A model generated the notes under the pieces. The model made no database searches. It was not told the origin of the DNA and saw only the letters and a list, made by a program, of their open reading frames with translations. Source: Sipunculus nudus (taxonomy: Eukaryota; Annelida; Sipuncula; Golfingiida; Sipunculidae). From it: a stretch of 64,000 nt of DNA. Of this stretch, positions 44,088 through 55,225 are shown piece by piece. The stretch lies in NCBI GenBank assembly GCA_026874595.1, contig CM049315.1:74908401-74972400 (forward strand). Reading direction: 5' to 3'. A program made the position numbers and the translations under genes. Numbering within the stretch: the first letter of the stretch is position 1; every line of letters begins with the position of its first letter.

Positions 44088-44240
44088 TTGTTACGAAGAC
44101 AAATAAATGAGGGGAAAATCCTGGGCCGATCCGGGAGTCGAGCCCAGGTCGGTGGCGCACAAGTCCGGCGTACCAACAGCTTCGCTAGAAAAGCAAGCCT
44201 CACTAGCGAGACAGTTCGGTCCGCTTTTATGTCACCCCGT

Positions 44241-44245
<5 letters not shown>
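44088..44245 (-). mobile_element. tRNA-like 'T' element with TTGTTACG ends
   Basis: The 158-bp element is bounded by TTGTTACG and CGTAACAA and surrounded by (TA)n on both sides. On the minus strand box A-like TAGCGAAGCTGTTGG and box B-like GGCTCGACTCCCGG are spaced about as in a tRNA, followed by ATCGGCCCAGGATTTTCCCC. C2 has only a short TATATATATATA here (about 49227-49237). Confidence 0.6.

Positions 44246-44316
<71 letters not shown>
44244..44316. repeat. Long TA microsatellite
   Basis: About 36 TA units follow the T element. The C2 paralogue has five to six. Confidence 0.95.
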
Positions 44317-44319
<3 letters not shown>

Positions 44320-44355
44320 TTAAACAACATCATTAAAATTTGTAAACATGTTTTG

Positions 44356-44444
44356 TTCAGAAAGTAGGGAATGGGGTTAACCGAAACAGAGAAAATAGCT
44401 ATATTCTTTGTTTCGGTTATCCCAATCCCCTAGTTCTCTCTGAA
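44356..44444. repeat. Hairpin with ~33-bp imperfect arms
   Basis: TTCAGAAAGTAGGGAATGGG ... CCGAAACA is followed, after a 20-base loop, by TGTTTCGG ... CCCCTAGTTCTCTCTGAA. The arms pair over about 28 of 34 positions. The C2 version (about 49262-49353) has one arm eroded. Confidence 0.7.
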
Positions 44445-44449
44445 CTGTT

Positions 44450-45110
44450 TTAATTTCCCATATCTTTTCCCAAAAAAGTCTTATATATAGTTCTGACATA
44501 TAAAGCAAAAATCGTTTTAAATGGGGTTTATTAGCTCTCAGAGTATCCGTGATATCCTTAATTCGTGTATTATCCGTTACATTATAATTGTTGTATCACA
44601 TAAAATTATTTTTATTTCTTTTCTCAAGGACAAAAAATACTTAGACCCTTTTTCTCCCTGTTCACTAAGCTCTTGACATGATGATAACTCCTCGTGTGAT
44701 TTTGTCATAGTACTCCTGTAACTTTTGTTTTGTCGTGTTATATTTATTGTGTTTTAGGTATATGAAGACATCATTAATCTGGTTCAAGTTGAGCTACTTT
44801 ATTATCACACCAAAGTGTACTCTCGGAGTCGTTTAAACTTTGTTTTCCTAATCTGTATCTTGAAGTCTCTGGTTTTATATTTCAGATACTGTACTTGACT
44901 TTTCAGTATTCCCTTCTTGCTTCATATCACATTTTTGCCCTATTTCAAATAATCATAACAATTCTGTACATCACCATTCATAGCAAGTGCGAAGGTCCCC
45001 TTTGCTTACTTTAAAGATGTTTACAAATCATAGTCCTGCTGAATGATCTTTGCTTACAGATGGAATAATATCACATCGTGTTTGTTCTTGTCTCCACCAG
45101 ATGGGGTTTC
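44450..45110 (+). repeat. Hairpin-to-R1 block shared with C2
   Basis: This part (GGACAAAAAATACTTAGACC, CTCTTGACATGATGATAACT, GTTCAAGTTGAGCTACTTTA) repeats at 49370-49980. No gene is recognised. Confidence 0.7.
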
Positions 45111-45445
45111 GTTCATCCCAAATTTTGTGTGTTTTTGTGTTTTATTCGTGAGGGTCTTTGTGTGTTTATTCACAACAAACCCCACACAATTATGCACGGA
45201 ATCTCATGAATTTTAAATTTTTATTGTATTTTTGGAATGGGCCAATGAAGAATCGATTTCAGTGTGCTTCTGGCACATATCAGGATTCATGAACATCATG
45301 AAGGAATATTCACATATGCTCAGTCATTTTTGCACGAAGGAAACTGACAATATAGGCTGAACTAGTATATGCAAACACGGGGAGCATCTCACAATAGGAA
45401 TCCCCTACATGGTGGAGGCTTGCATTCTTTGGAATGCTGATTTCT
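45111..45445 (+). repeat. R1 dispersed repeat copy in C1
   Basis: GTTCATCCC, GTGTGTTTATTCACAACAAA, CCACACAATTATGCACGGAA, GGAATGGGCCAATGAAGAAT, a CAGGATTCATGAACATC segment, AAGGAATATTCACATATG, CACGAAGGAAACTGAC and the right end ACATGGTGGAGGCTTGCATT, TTGGAATGC. It runs on into SINE-like tail sequence (TTCGCAGTACATAG, GGAGACGGTTACCTCCACC). Confidence 0.7.
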
Positions 45446-45523
45446 TGTTGAAAAAGATATATATTCGCAGTACATAGATAAGTAAGCATTAACAATGGAG
45501 ACGGTTACCTCCACCAAAAAAAA

Positions 45524-46112
45524 AAAAACGCTTGAAAAAAATTGGATCGGTTGCGATGTGTCCATCCGGGCTGGTACGCCGGCATTTCTTCAAGTTCGTC
45601 TTATATTTATTTACACAGAGCCTATTTTAGGAAGAGGTCACTTTATAATTTCCACCCATCGTGTCTCGGCAGGTCAAACATAAAAAATCCAAAAAGTCAA
45701 CTCGGGGTTATATCCCGCCCAAATCTGTCTCTTACTCCCACGTGACCTGAATCCGGGAATTCGTCTGTCCAGAATTGAGACACCACAGCTTCAGCGGAAG
45801 GATCTATTTATTAAAGAGACTCGGCTTAGTCAGTTAGGGGCTGGACTTGCTTTGATCTTTCTTCAATATTCAGGTCAGCGGATCGAAAGTCTAGCCGGCT
45901 ACTACACACGCAAAGTGAACCGTTGTGCAGTTCGATTGCCGTCCCTAGTTTATCCTCTTTGATCAATTGTATCGGGATTTACCTTTCCTTGTGACAATAG
46001 GAATCATTCTGTCTGCTGGGTCTAGCTCTTCTTGACCTACAGGCGGGGTGTCATTCGACCTGGACGACTAGGGGATTGAGGGGTGGGGCGACATTCTGAA
46101 TGGACGACAATA
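45524..46112 (+). repeat. D repeat, second copy
   Basis: Collinear with 43021-43660. A short deletion removes the segment around the CCTCCCGACGG of the first copy. Confidence 0.85.
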
Positions 46113-46341
46113 CTTCTGTTGTTTAGGGGTAGAGCACAGGAGATCGGGAGATCGCGAGTTTGAATCTTAGCCGAGGCGGTAAGATATTTCACGGTGGACC
46201 CCCACTCAGGGTGAGCGCTCTGCTGGCTTAGTTAGAAGGACGTGCCCAACGGCCGTGTTTCACTCACAAACGACTTTCGCCTTTCGGGGGTTCCACGTCG
46301 TATGACCCAGCAATAGGGGCGAATTCGCACCAGGGCCCGCA
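46113..46341 (+). mobile_element. Type 2 SINE truncated at the C1/C2 junction
   Basis: A tRNA-like head (TTAGGGGTAGAGCACAGGAG) and body up to CACCAGGGCCCGCA are present. Then the sequence switches abruptly to the beginning of the duplicated block. The tail is missing. Confidence 0.75.
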
Positions 46342-46885
46342 TTTATAGTGAATATCCCTCAGGATTCACACCAGGTTTAGGTCTTACTAATTGGATCCTT
46401 TTGGGATCACTATTTCTGCTTCATAAATGGACTAATTGAAGCAGTTCATGCAGTCCCGGTGTATTTTACTAGATAGCCTGATGACGACTATATATTCATT
46501 CATTTACAGTGGTTAACGGAATATGAACAAAACATTACAAATACAACACACGTGTGCTTGTGTGCATGTCTCTGTTTAGACAACAGGATTCCAATATGCT
46601 TTTAAAGACGTCGCCATTTTTAACTTTTCAGTTAACATCTCCCAAAAATATTCAATTTCATTCAAACAAATAAAAGGAACGTCTAATAATTCTGCATAAA
46701 GACTAGAGAAAATCCAGCTTAAGCGACTGGGGTTTTGTCATACTTTGTCTGTAAGACGAAGGATTGAAGCATTTTCTGCATTACGCAGTTGTGAAAACAA
46801 TCTCGCTCATTTCTAACAGATATTGACAGTGACAGAAGCAGTGGAACAATATAATGTATATCATTATTTTTAATCATGAAAAACG

Positions 46886-47252
46886 GCTTCTGTTGTCTAT
46901 AGTAGAGCATAGGACTCAAAGCCGGGAGATCGTGAGTTCGAATTTCATCCAAGGAGCACTGATATTTTTCATGGTCGGCCCATAGCCAGCCTGTGGCTTA
47001 AAGGGAAGGTATTGCCCCCGACCGTGAAACAAGTGCGTCTGTGGGGGTCCTTTGTAATATGACCGAACAATGGTATAATTACACACCCAGCACCAGCAAG
47101 TGCGGAAGTCACAGGGTCTGGTTAACACCAGGAAATAAGTGAGATAAAGCGTTTGCTACCGCCTCGACACGTAGTCCAAGAGGGAATTCTGCAGATTCTG
47201 TTTTACGCTGAATTAAGAATTAAAATGTGATCGGTTACGTCCACCAAAAAAT
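46886..47252 (+). mobile_element. tRNA-headed SINE, type 1, intact
   Basis: Head with TAGAGCATAGGACTCAAAGC and box B GTGAGTTCGAATTTC. The body has CATAGCCAGCCTGTGGCTTA, AAAGGGAAGGTATTGCC and CACGTAGTCCAAGAGGG. The tail is GTGATCGGTTACGTCCACC with an A-run. It is the uninterrupted counterpart of 40237-40573. Confidence 0.8.
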
Positions 47253-47959
47253 GATAAGAAAGTGAAATGTGAACAGATGATATCACACACATAAACAGGT
47301 ACCCACCATCACTGTGAATGTTACTTAAAATACTAAAAGGGAGGGGTGGTTATGTCTTCCATTAATAATACTGAAATAAGTATTTTATTCTACTCTATTT
47401 GTATCGCGTCAGATGACTGGTCCATCTATAAAGAGCCATCCTAAAAACACAATTTATTATTCTGACTATCATCACTGGAGGCGATGGAGGTTGTGGGGTA
47501 AAACTGCTTTGTTGTCATCAGCGTCTTCCAAAAGCAAACATTGGTTTTGTAGGTGAGCGCTCTGCAAGGCTTTAAGGGGAGACCATGTCAATGAGTGGTG
47601 TTTCAAGACCTATAGTCCCTATAATTTTTACAAGACACTGATAATACATCATTATACCCCAAGTAAAAGCAACCACTACACTGTTACTCTGTTGACCCTA
47701 TGTCCAGCTGCCCTATTGCTGCCGTGGTAAAATCCAGTAAATTACAATTATCACTACAGGTGGCATCTGTGTGCTCAATAATTGGAGGATCCTCATGTAG
47801 TCCTTACCCCTTTAGTGATAGTGGCCCCCCCCCCTCCCGGAGAAGGAAAGTGAACCATTTTCACCCGACAGAAGAAGCCAATACATCACTGAACATTTAT
47901 AAACGTGAAAAAAAAACAACAAATAGTTAGCTAATCTATTCCTCGACCCGTTGCAGGTC

Positions 47960-48175
47960 TATCGTGTTTCACTCACAGATGAGTGCGCCTTTCGGGGGTT
48001 TCTAGGTGTTATGACCAAGTAATGGGGATGACACACAACCAGAACGAGGCTGGATGACACCAGGGCTATCGCATGTAAGCCCCTGTCACGTAGTCCGAGA
48101 CTACGAAGTTCTTCAGATATATATTCGCAGTACTTCGTTAATTAAGCATTAACAATGGAGACGGTTACCTCCACC
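47960..48175 (+). mobile_element. SINE body, type 2, C2 copy
   Basis: Same content as 42820-43020, ending in GGAGACGGTTACCTCCACC plus A-run. Confidence 0.65.
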
Positions 48176-48799
48176 AAAAAAAAAAACTTGAAAAAAATTG
48201 GATCGGTTGCGATGTGTCCATCCGAGCTGGTACGCGGGCATTCGTCTTATATTTATTTACACAAAGCCTATTTTAGGAAGAAGTCAATAATTTCCACCCA
48301 TCGTAATGTCACTCCTCCCGACAGATTTCCGGGAGTCTCGGCAGGTCAACCATAAAATTCAAAAACGTCAACTCGGGGTTATCTCCCGCCCGAATCTGTC
48401 TCTAACTCCCACGTGACCTAAATCCGGGATGTCGTCTGTCCAGAATTGAGACACCACAGCTTTAGCGTAAGGATCTATTTATTAAAGAGACTCGGCTTAG
48501 TCAGGTAGGGGCTGAACCTGTTTTGATCTTTCTTCAATATTCAGGTCAGCGGATCGAAAGTCTAGCCGGCTACTACACACGCAAAGTGAACCGTTGTGCA
48601 GTTCGATTGCCGTCCCTAGTTTATCCTCTTTGATCAATTGTATCGGGATTTACCTTTCCTTGTGACAATAGGAAGTATTCTGTCTGCTGGGTCTAGCTCT
48701 TCTTGACCTACCGGCGAGATGTCATTCGACCTGGACGACTAGGGGATTGAGGGGTGGGGCGACATTCTGAATGGAACACATACTTAGAGGACGACAATG
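48176..48799 (+). repeat. D repeat, third copy
   Basis: Collinear with the first two, with small deletions near 48240-48300. Confidence 0.85.
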
Positions 48800-49213
48800 C
48801 TTCTGTTGTTTAGGGGCAGAGCACAGGACTCAAAGCCGGGAGATCGTGAGTTCGAATCTTAGCTGAGGTGGTGAGATTTTATACGGGCGACCTCCACCCA
48901 GGGTGTGCGCTCTGCTAACTTAATGAGAGGGCCGTGCCCAACGGCCGTGTTTACTCACAAACGAATTTCGCCTTTCGGGGGTTCCTCGGTGTTATGATCC
49001 AGCAATGGGGGCGATTTCGCACCAGGGCCCGCAGGTGCAGTAATCATTGGGCCTGGTTGACGCAAGGATATAAATAAAATGATAGAAAGCTTGTGATACT
49101 GACCTGTCACGTAGTCCGAAACCGGAATGAAATTCTGCAGATGTACATATACGTAGTTAAGTTTGCATTAAAAAAAAGGTTACCTCCCCCCCCCCCCCCA
49201 AAAAAAAAAAAAA
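48800..49213 (+). mobile_element. tRNA-headed SINE, type 2, C2 copy
   Basis: Head TTCTGTTGTTTAGGGGCAGAG, box B GTGAGTTCGAATCTT. The body matches 43661-44067. The tail is a C-run followed by an A-run (about 49183-49213) in place of the usual tail. Confidence 0.8.
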
Positions 49214-50009
49214 CATTAAAAGGTGTATATATATATCATTAAAATTTGTAAACATGTTTTGTTCAGAAAGTAGGGAATTGGGTAAACCGAAACAGAGAAA
49301 ATAGCTAGTTTTATTTGTTTCATTCAGCCCAATTGCCTAATTCTTTCTCAACTGTTTGAATTTCTCATATCTTTTCCCCAAAAAAGTCTTATATAAGGTT
49401 CTGACATATAAAGCAAAAATTGTTTCAAATGGGTTTTAACAGCTCTCAGAGTAATCGTGGTATCCTTCGTGTATTGTCTATTACAATATAATTGTTGTAT
49501 CACATAAAATTATTTTATTTCTTTTCTCAAGGACAAAAAATACTTAGACCCTTTTTCTCCCTGTTCACTAAGCTCTTGACATGATGATAACTCCTCGTGT
49601 GATTTTGTCATAATACTCCTGTAACTTTTGTTTTGTCGTGTTATAATTATTGTGTTTTAGGTGTATGAAGACATCATAAATCTGGTTCAAGTTGAGCTAC
49701 TTTATTATCACACCAAAGTGTATTCTCAGAGTCGTTAAACCTTTGATTTCCTATTCTGTATCTTGAAGTCTCTGGTTTTATATTTCAGATACTGTACTCT
49801 TGCTTCATATCACATTTTTGCCCTATTTCAAATAATCATGACAATTCTGTACATCACCATTCATCGCAAGTGCGAAGGTCCCCTTTGCTTACTTTACAGA
49901 TGTTTACAAATCATAGTCCTGTTGAATGATCTTTGCTTACAGATGGAATAATATCACATCATGTTTGTTCTTGTCTCCACCAGCTGGGGTTTCGTTTATC
50001 CCTTTTGTG

Positions 50010-50310
50010 TGTGTTTTTGTGTTTTATTCGTGAGGGTCTTTGTGTGTTTATTCACAACAAACCCCACACAGTTATGCACACGGAATTTCATTGTATTTTT
50101 GGAATGGGCCAATGAAGAATCGATTTCAGTGTGCTTCTGGTACATATCAGGATTCATGAACATCATCAAGGAATATTCACATATGCTCAGTCATTTTTGC
50201 ACGAAGGAAACTGACAATATAGGCTGAACAAGTAAATGCAAACACAAGGAGCATCTCACAATAGGAATCCCCTACATGGTGGAGGTTTGCGTTCCTTGGA
50301 ATGCAGATTT
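50010..50310 (+). repeat. R1 dispersed repeat copy in C2
   Basis: Counterpart of 45111-45445, with right end ACATGGTGGAGGTTTGCGTT, CCTTGGAATGCAG. Confidence 0.7.
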
Positions 50311-50382
50311 CTTGTTGAAAAAGATATATATTCGCAGTTCTTAGTTAAGTAAGCATTAACATTGGAGACGGTTACCTCCACC

Positions 50383-50549
50383 AAAAAAAAACACTTGAAA
50401 AAAAATTGGATCGGTTGCGATGTGTCCATGCGGGCTGGTACGCGGGCATTTCTCCAAGTTCGTCTTGTATTTATTTACACAGAGCCTATTTTAGAAAGAA
50501 GTCACTTTATAATTTCCACCCATCGTAATGTCACTCCTCCCGACGGATT
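50383..50549 (+). repeat. D repeat, fourth copy, truncated
   Basis: It starts like other D copies (GGATCGGTTGCGATGTGTCC) and stops after CTCCCGACGGATTTC, where an R1 segment begins. Confidence 0.8.
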
Positions 50550-50550
50550 T

Positions 50551-50800
50551 CACACGGAACACGGAATTTCAAAATTTCATTGTATTTTTGGAATGGGCCA
50601 ATGAAGAATCGATTTCAGTGTGCTTCTGGTACATATCAGGATTCATGAACATCATCAAGGAATATTCACATATGCTCAGTCACTTTTGCACGAAGGAACC
50701 TGACAATATAGGCTGAACAAGTAAATGCAAACACGGGTTGGCGAGCATCTCACAATAGGAATCCCCTACATGGTGGAGGTTTGCGTTCCTTGGAATCCAG
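50551..50800 (+). repeat. R1 segment, further tandem copy
   Basis: From ACACGGAATTTC the sequence repeats 50085-50310 at high identity, including GGAATGGGCCAATGAAGAAT and ACATGGTGGAGGTTTGCGTT. So a third, shorter tandem step of about 490 bp closes the C array. Confidence 0.8.
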
Positions 50801-52440
50801 ATTTTCTGATAAAAAATTATCTAAGAATCTCTTAATCAAGGGAGTATATGATTGCCAAAAACAGGCTTTAAAGTCTTTATGCTTTAGCCGCTATATATCA
50901 TACAGTTTCAGAGCTTCCATTATAAGAGTGATCTTTTTTAGATATTTATGTTAAACAATGATCCTTCATCTATCTGCATCATGCTCTGATAGATAAACAT
51001 CAAAGTCACCGCCCTTTTTTTCTGTGGATCCGTATATATTATTGTAATTTCAGTGAGGATAGTCTCATCAAATTCAACCTGCTGAGTTTCATTTTTTGGT
51101 GCATTTAAATTAAAAAGCATACAATGTAGCCCATTAATTTCACATTTTCCAAAGGAATATATCTATCATAATGATCCAATACGCTGCCGAGGCAGCGGAA
51201 ATTTTGTTCTTCTAAAGAAGCAACTGATTTTCACGCTTCCAGCTTTGACCGTTTAGGATATATTTAGACACCAGATGGCGGCTCGTTGTCCGCTGAAAAA
51301 AACGTGCGTATGATGTGACAAGCAGCTAACCAGATGCCAATAAACAAACACGCGACAGGCATCCTGGCTCCGCCCATAGATGCGCTTCTAGCGCCGCTTG
51401 ATGAGAGTTTACGGTCGAATTTAAATTGCTACCTCTGCGTTCTCGCATTATCGACCGATTCGATTATGACATTATGACTGTGTTAGCGTAGCCATGTATC
51501 TGTTGTCTGCAGAACTGAAACCAGCAAGCGAGGTGTGCACGCAGCCTTTGTTGTTACGTTTCGTTTGAATTACAGCTCACCGGCCGAGCATCCTATGTGC
51601 CCATGGCCCTAAGCAAACCACGTCTGGGGCAATTCTCTCAGAGCCTGTGGCCTGTTCAGACGGTAACCGGGGCGTGGAGCTGTCACTCAAAACGAAATGA
51701 ACATGATTGGCTCCGTGTATTCCTCGCTTGGCTGTGTCTTCCAGCACAATGTCTCATCTGATTGGACGAAAATACAGTGCTCCCCTCTGGTGTAGCAATA
51801 CAGGATACGAAGTTATAACAAACAGCGCTTACGATATAGGTAGTAGGCCTATAGTTAAAGCGCTATGTAAAGAGCGTAAATGATCTAGTTGATTATTCAT
51901 TTTACAATTGTTTCCTTGTTTATATGCAACTGAAACCATAAAGAAGAAGCCGATTTATACTATTATTTTAATTTCTACATTTTAACTCTTCTAAATTTTC
52001 ATTTATAATAAGTCCATCTTGGTTTAAAATATTGCTGAAAATGATATTTGACTTCTGACGAACACAACCTTTCTGAGACATGCACCAGTCTATATTCAAT
52101 GGTAGAATGCTTTCGCTTTTTGACAGTTGACGCTAATGGAGTTTTATGTGACCTTTTACATGACTAAGACCATTAGATCTCCCCGCGGTGAAGCTAGTCA
52201 CATTATCACCGAAAGATAGACTTAGGAGGAACCGGAAATACCCAAAATATAACCAATCAACGATCAAAGCGCGGTGGACGATAGGGGAACTTTATCCAAG
52301 ATCATTAACTTGACATAAATATGTACCGTTTCTTTTTAGTTTGTATGATGAAAGTTGTCTTACTTTTTGTGTTATATTTATATAAAACACGTCTTACATA
52401 AAACGTGGCCTGCTGTGTAGGAATGAAGAGTGAACTAGAA
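50801..52440. other. Unassigned sequence with a CpG-richer, CCAAT-containing patch
   Basis: Between about 51270 and 51800 the sequence is clearly less AT-rich, with many CG dinucleotides. It contains ATGATTGGCTCCG (about 51701) and CTGATTGGACG (about 51758), that is, CCAAT boxes read on the minus strand. A promoter is possible, but no gene is found next to it. Confidence 0.3.
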
Positions 52441-52444
52441 AGCA

Positions 52445-52735
52445 ACATTCAAAGGAATGAAATCCTCCGCCATGTGCGGGTTCATATTGTTGGATGCTCG
52501 CTAAACCGTCTGTGCATTCACTAATTCGGCCCATATTCTCAGGTCAATTCGTGCATATAACTGCACATTTGTGAATATTCCTTGAAGACCTTTCTGAATC
52601 ATGTGACGGATCCACACCAAAATATTATCGATTTTTCATTGGCCCATTCCCGAAATGCCTTGAAAATTTCATGAGATTCCTTTCATGATTGCGTGAGTTA
52701 TTTTGTGATCCAACACACACACACACACGAACTGG
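52445..52735 (-). repeat. R1 dispersed repeat copy, inverted
   Basis: Read on minus it has the family order. On plus, CCTCCGCCATGTGCGGGTTC starts it, then CGGCCCATATTCTCAGGTC, GTGAATATTCCTTGAAGACC, GGATCCACACCAAAATATTA, CATTGGCCCATTCC, CATGAGATTCCTTTCATGAT and a CA run with GAACTGGGATGAACACACAT. Confidence 0.7.
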
Positions 52736-53039
52736 GATGAACACACATCCTGGCCTAAGGGAATGAATAACACTGGGACATACCAACAAACCGGCGACCA
52801 TGGATTATGAGGGTCACTGGTGCGGACAAAAAGGGTTGCAAGCTATTGATTGCAAGCGCCTTCTGCCGGTCATAATTTCAATTAATCTGGATTAACGCGG
52901 TGGGTTCCATGAAGGTTTGGTAAATGTATAAGCACGTGGGTTTGTTATGTGCAGGATGCATTCAGAGACTGCGCCCTGATATGATTGGCTGCTGCAAAGT
53001 GCGCAAAATTTAAAAATCACTAAAATTGAGCAATACATG

Positions 53040-54175
53040 TTCTTTTAATTCTCTGAAAATTTGGGGCTGACATAATGAGAAATAGTAGCTTTTGATAAGA
53101 ACTACAATTTTGAGTCACAGGGATTTTCCCAGTGGGTGAACCCAATCTTTTACAATTGAAAGATAATACTTGTGAAAGTTTAACGATTCAGCTTGACAGT
53201 TTCATTATAAAACATTTTTTTTTTTCAGCTGAAAGAGGCTAAGATAATGAGGTTTTGTCCATAAAAAACAGTTCGATGTAGGTGGCACCGAAAAACTGCA
53301 ATTTCAAACACAAGTAATGAGACTAACATTTGCCTAAAAACTTGGTGATGCTAGCTCCTGTCGTTTCTGAGATTGTTATGTCAGTATGCTTACTTGGCCA
53401 AATGGCTAAGTTCAAATTTCTGTAACTCGGCCTAAAAATTCATCAAACCCTAACCATTTGAACAAACTTGAGAGAGAATGTCTCTGGGATCATTTTTATG
53501 AAATATTGAAAAATTTGGCTGAATGATTTCAAAGAAGAAGATTTTCAAAGGTTTTATCGCTTTCCCCCCTAAAATGTAAGTTACAAAAAGCGCAATCCCA
53601 CAACATTTGATGTGTGACAGATATCTGCATAAAATTTGGAAATGCTAGCTCCCGCTATTCCTGAGAAATTATGGGTTTATGTACTGATAACTTATGACCC
53701 TCGTAAAAAAGGTTAATGCAGGTGGTGCCACCAATACCTCTATTTCATATATGAGTCATGTGACCAACATTTGCATAAAATTTGGTGATGTAAGCTCCAG
53801 CCGTTTCTGATATTTTTATTTTAATATCCTTTTATGGCCAAATGACTATGTTCAGCTTCCTGTAACTCGGCAAAATTCAACAAACTAGAACCATTCGAAC
53901 AAACTTGAGAGAGTTTGTTTAAGAGATTATTTCTGTGAAATATTAACCAACTTGGCTGGACAATTTCGGAGTAGAAGATTTTTAAAGTATTTTAGATTTT
54001 CACTGTACAATCTAAGTAAATGTAGATGGCAAAAAAATAAGAAAAATCCGATAGAGATCTGAATTTTTGCGTAATAGTTTGTGATGCTAGCTTTGAGACA
54101 GTATTGGTTGACGTTCAGGCTATGGCCGACGTCGGACGGACGACGCTGCGCCATCGCATTAGCTCACAGGTTCGC
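53040..54175 (+). repeat. R3 dispersed repeat, copy-B side, longer
   Basis: Three partial units with GCTAGCTCC, CTGTAACTCGGC and GAAGAAGATTTTCAAAGG occur, one more than in copy A. The end is GTCGGACGGACGACG and ATCGCATTAGCTCAC (about 54129-54166). Confidence 0.65.
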
Positions 54176-55039
54176 TAAAGAGCCTCCGTGCCTCTTCAAC
54201 TTGTTTAACTGGCACCCGTTGATGATACCAACATCGTAGAAGCAAAAATTCAGGATTTACAGCAATTACAATTTGGGTGAGGATAGAGAGGCCTATTTTA
54301 TTCCCTAAAATTGTTTTATAAAAACAGATTTGAAAAGATTGTAAAGATCCCTGACTCATGCTACGATATCTTTTTTAATAATATTAATGGTTTTGTTGGG
54401 TATTTTATTGAGATAAAATTTGAGAATTGATGTTTTTATCATCAAACTGAGCCCCGAGACATATCTTATTTTAATATCAGATAAATTTTTATTAAAAAGG
54501 GATATCTAAAATATCTTAGGTTAGATCTGAACCGGATTCGTAGCATTAAATAAGAAATTGAATGATAATCTATGGCAAAATAATGAAGAATATAATGGAA
54601 AGAGTGTACACAGATTTGCATCAAAGACTTAAAGACGTTGCAAATGGCACCCTGTGTACGTAGAGTTTAGCAATAATTATCAAATCTACTCAGATATAGA
54701 TATAATTGGCTATAAAATACAAATGCATACGTTTAAAATGAATTGTTTAATTGTACAATTTACAAAAAAAAAACTCGTATAAAGATATAGAATGAAATAT
54801 GCTTTGGTTCAACAGATATATTTTATAACATAATGGGGCACTTTCTTTTCCGTTATGTTATTATATTTTAAATACGCTATCGACTTTTTTTTAATTTAGA
54901 CATTTTTGTTAAGGTGGCAACAGACCTTAACTAGACAAATCGTTGTTTCCACATGTTTTCAGTAAATATTTGCTCATATTCCAAAAAAATGGTATAAGCA
55001 CGGTATCGTCAAATTCTATCAATTTTCATTTACAGTTTA

Positions 55040-55225
55040 ATAACCGGTGTGTGGCCCAGCAATAGTGTTGATTACACAAGCATGACCCGCAGGTGCGGCA
55101 CACAGGGCCTGGTTGACGCCAGGATAATCAAGCGTCACCTCCTTGCCACGTAGTCTGAACCCGAAATGGAATTCCTAGATGCTCATGCGTAGTTAAGTAT
55201 TCATCAACATAATTTCACCCCATAC
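55040..55225 (+). mobile_element. Diverged SINE body, copy B
   Basis: Counterpart of 16057-16235: CCCGCAGGTGCGGCACACAG, GGCCTGGTTGACGCCAGGA, CACGTAGTCTGAACCCG. Confidence 0.6.

Larger units (their letters stand above)
39697..46341 (+). repeat. Tandem duplication copy C1
   Basis: This block is collinear with C2 (46342-50549). It starts at TGAATATCCCTCAGGATT and ends within a SINE at CAGGGCCCGCA, where C2 begins directly with ATAGTGAATATCCCTCAGG. The order in C1 is: unique lead, SINE, [LINE], block with CAGCTGCCCTATTGCTGCCG, SINE body, D repeat, SINE, [T element and TA run], hairpin block with R1, second D repeat, truncated SINE. C1 is longer mainly because of the LINE and the T element. Confidence 0.85.
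46342..50549 (+). repeat. Tandem duplication copy C2
   Basis: Collinear with C1 without LINE and T element. It keeps the empty LINE site (about 47209-47222). It ends inside the fourth D repeat at CCCGACGGATTTC and jumps back to R1 sequence. Confidence 0.85.

Noticed and set aside
47700-47930. 76-codon frame in C2
   Set aside because: The C1 counterpart (42560-42780) is broken by a frame change around the C-run, so there is no sign of selection for coding.
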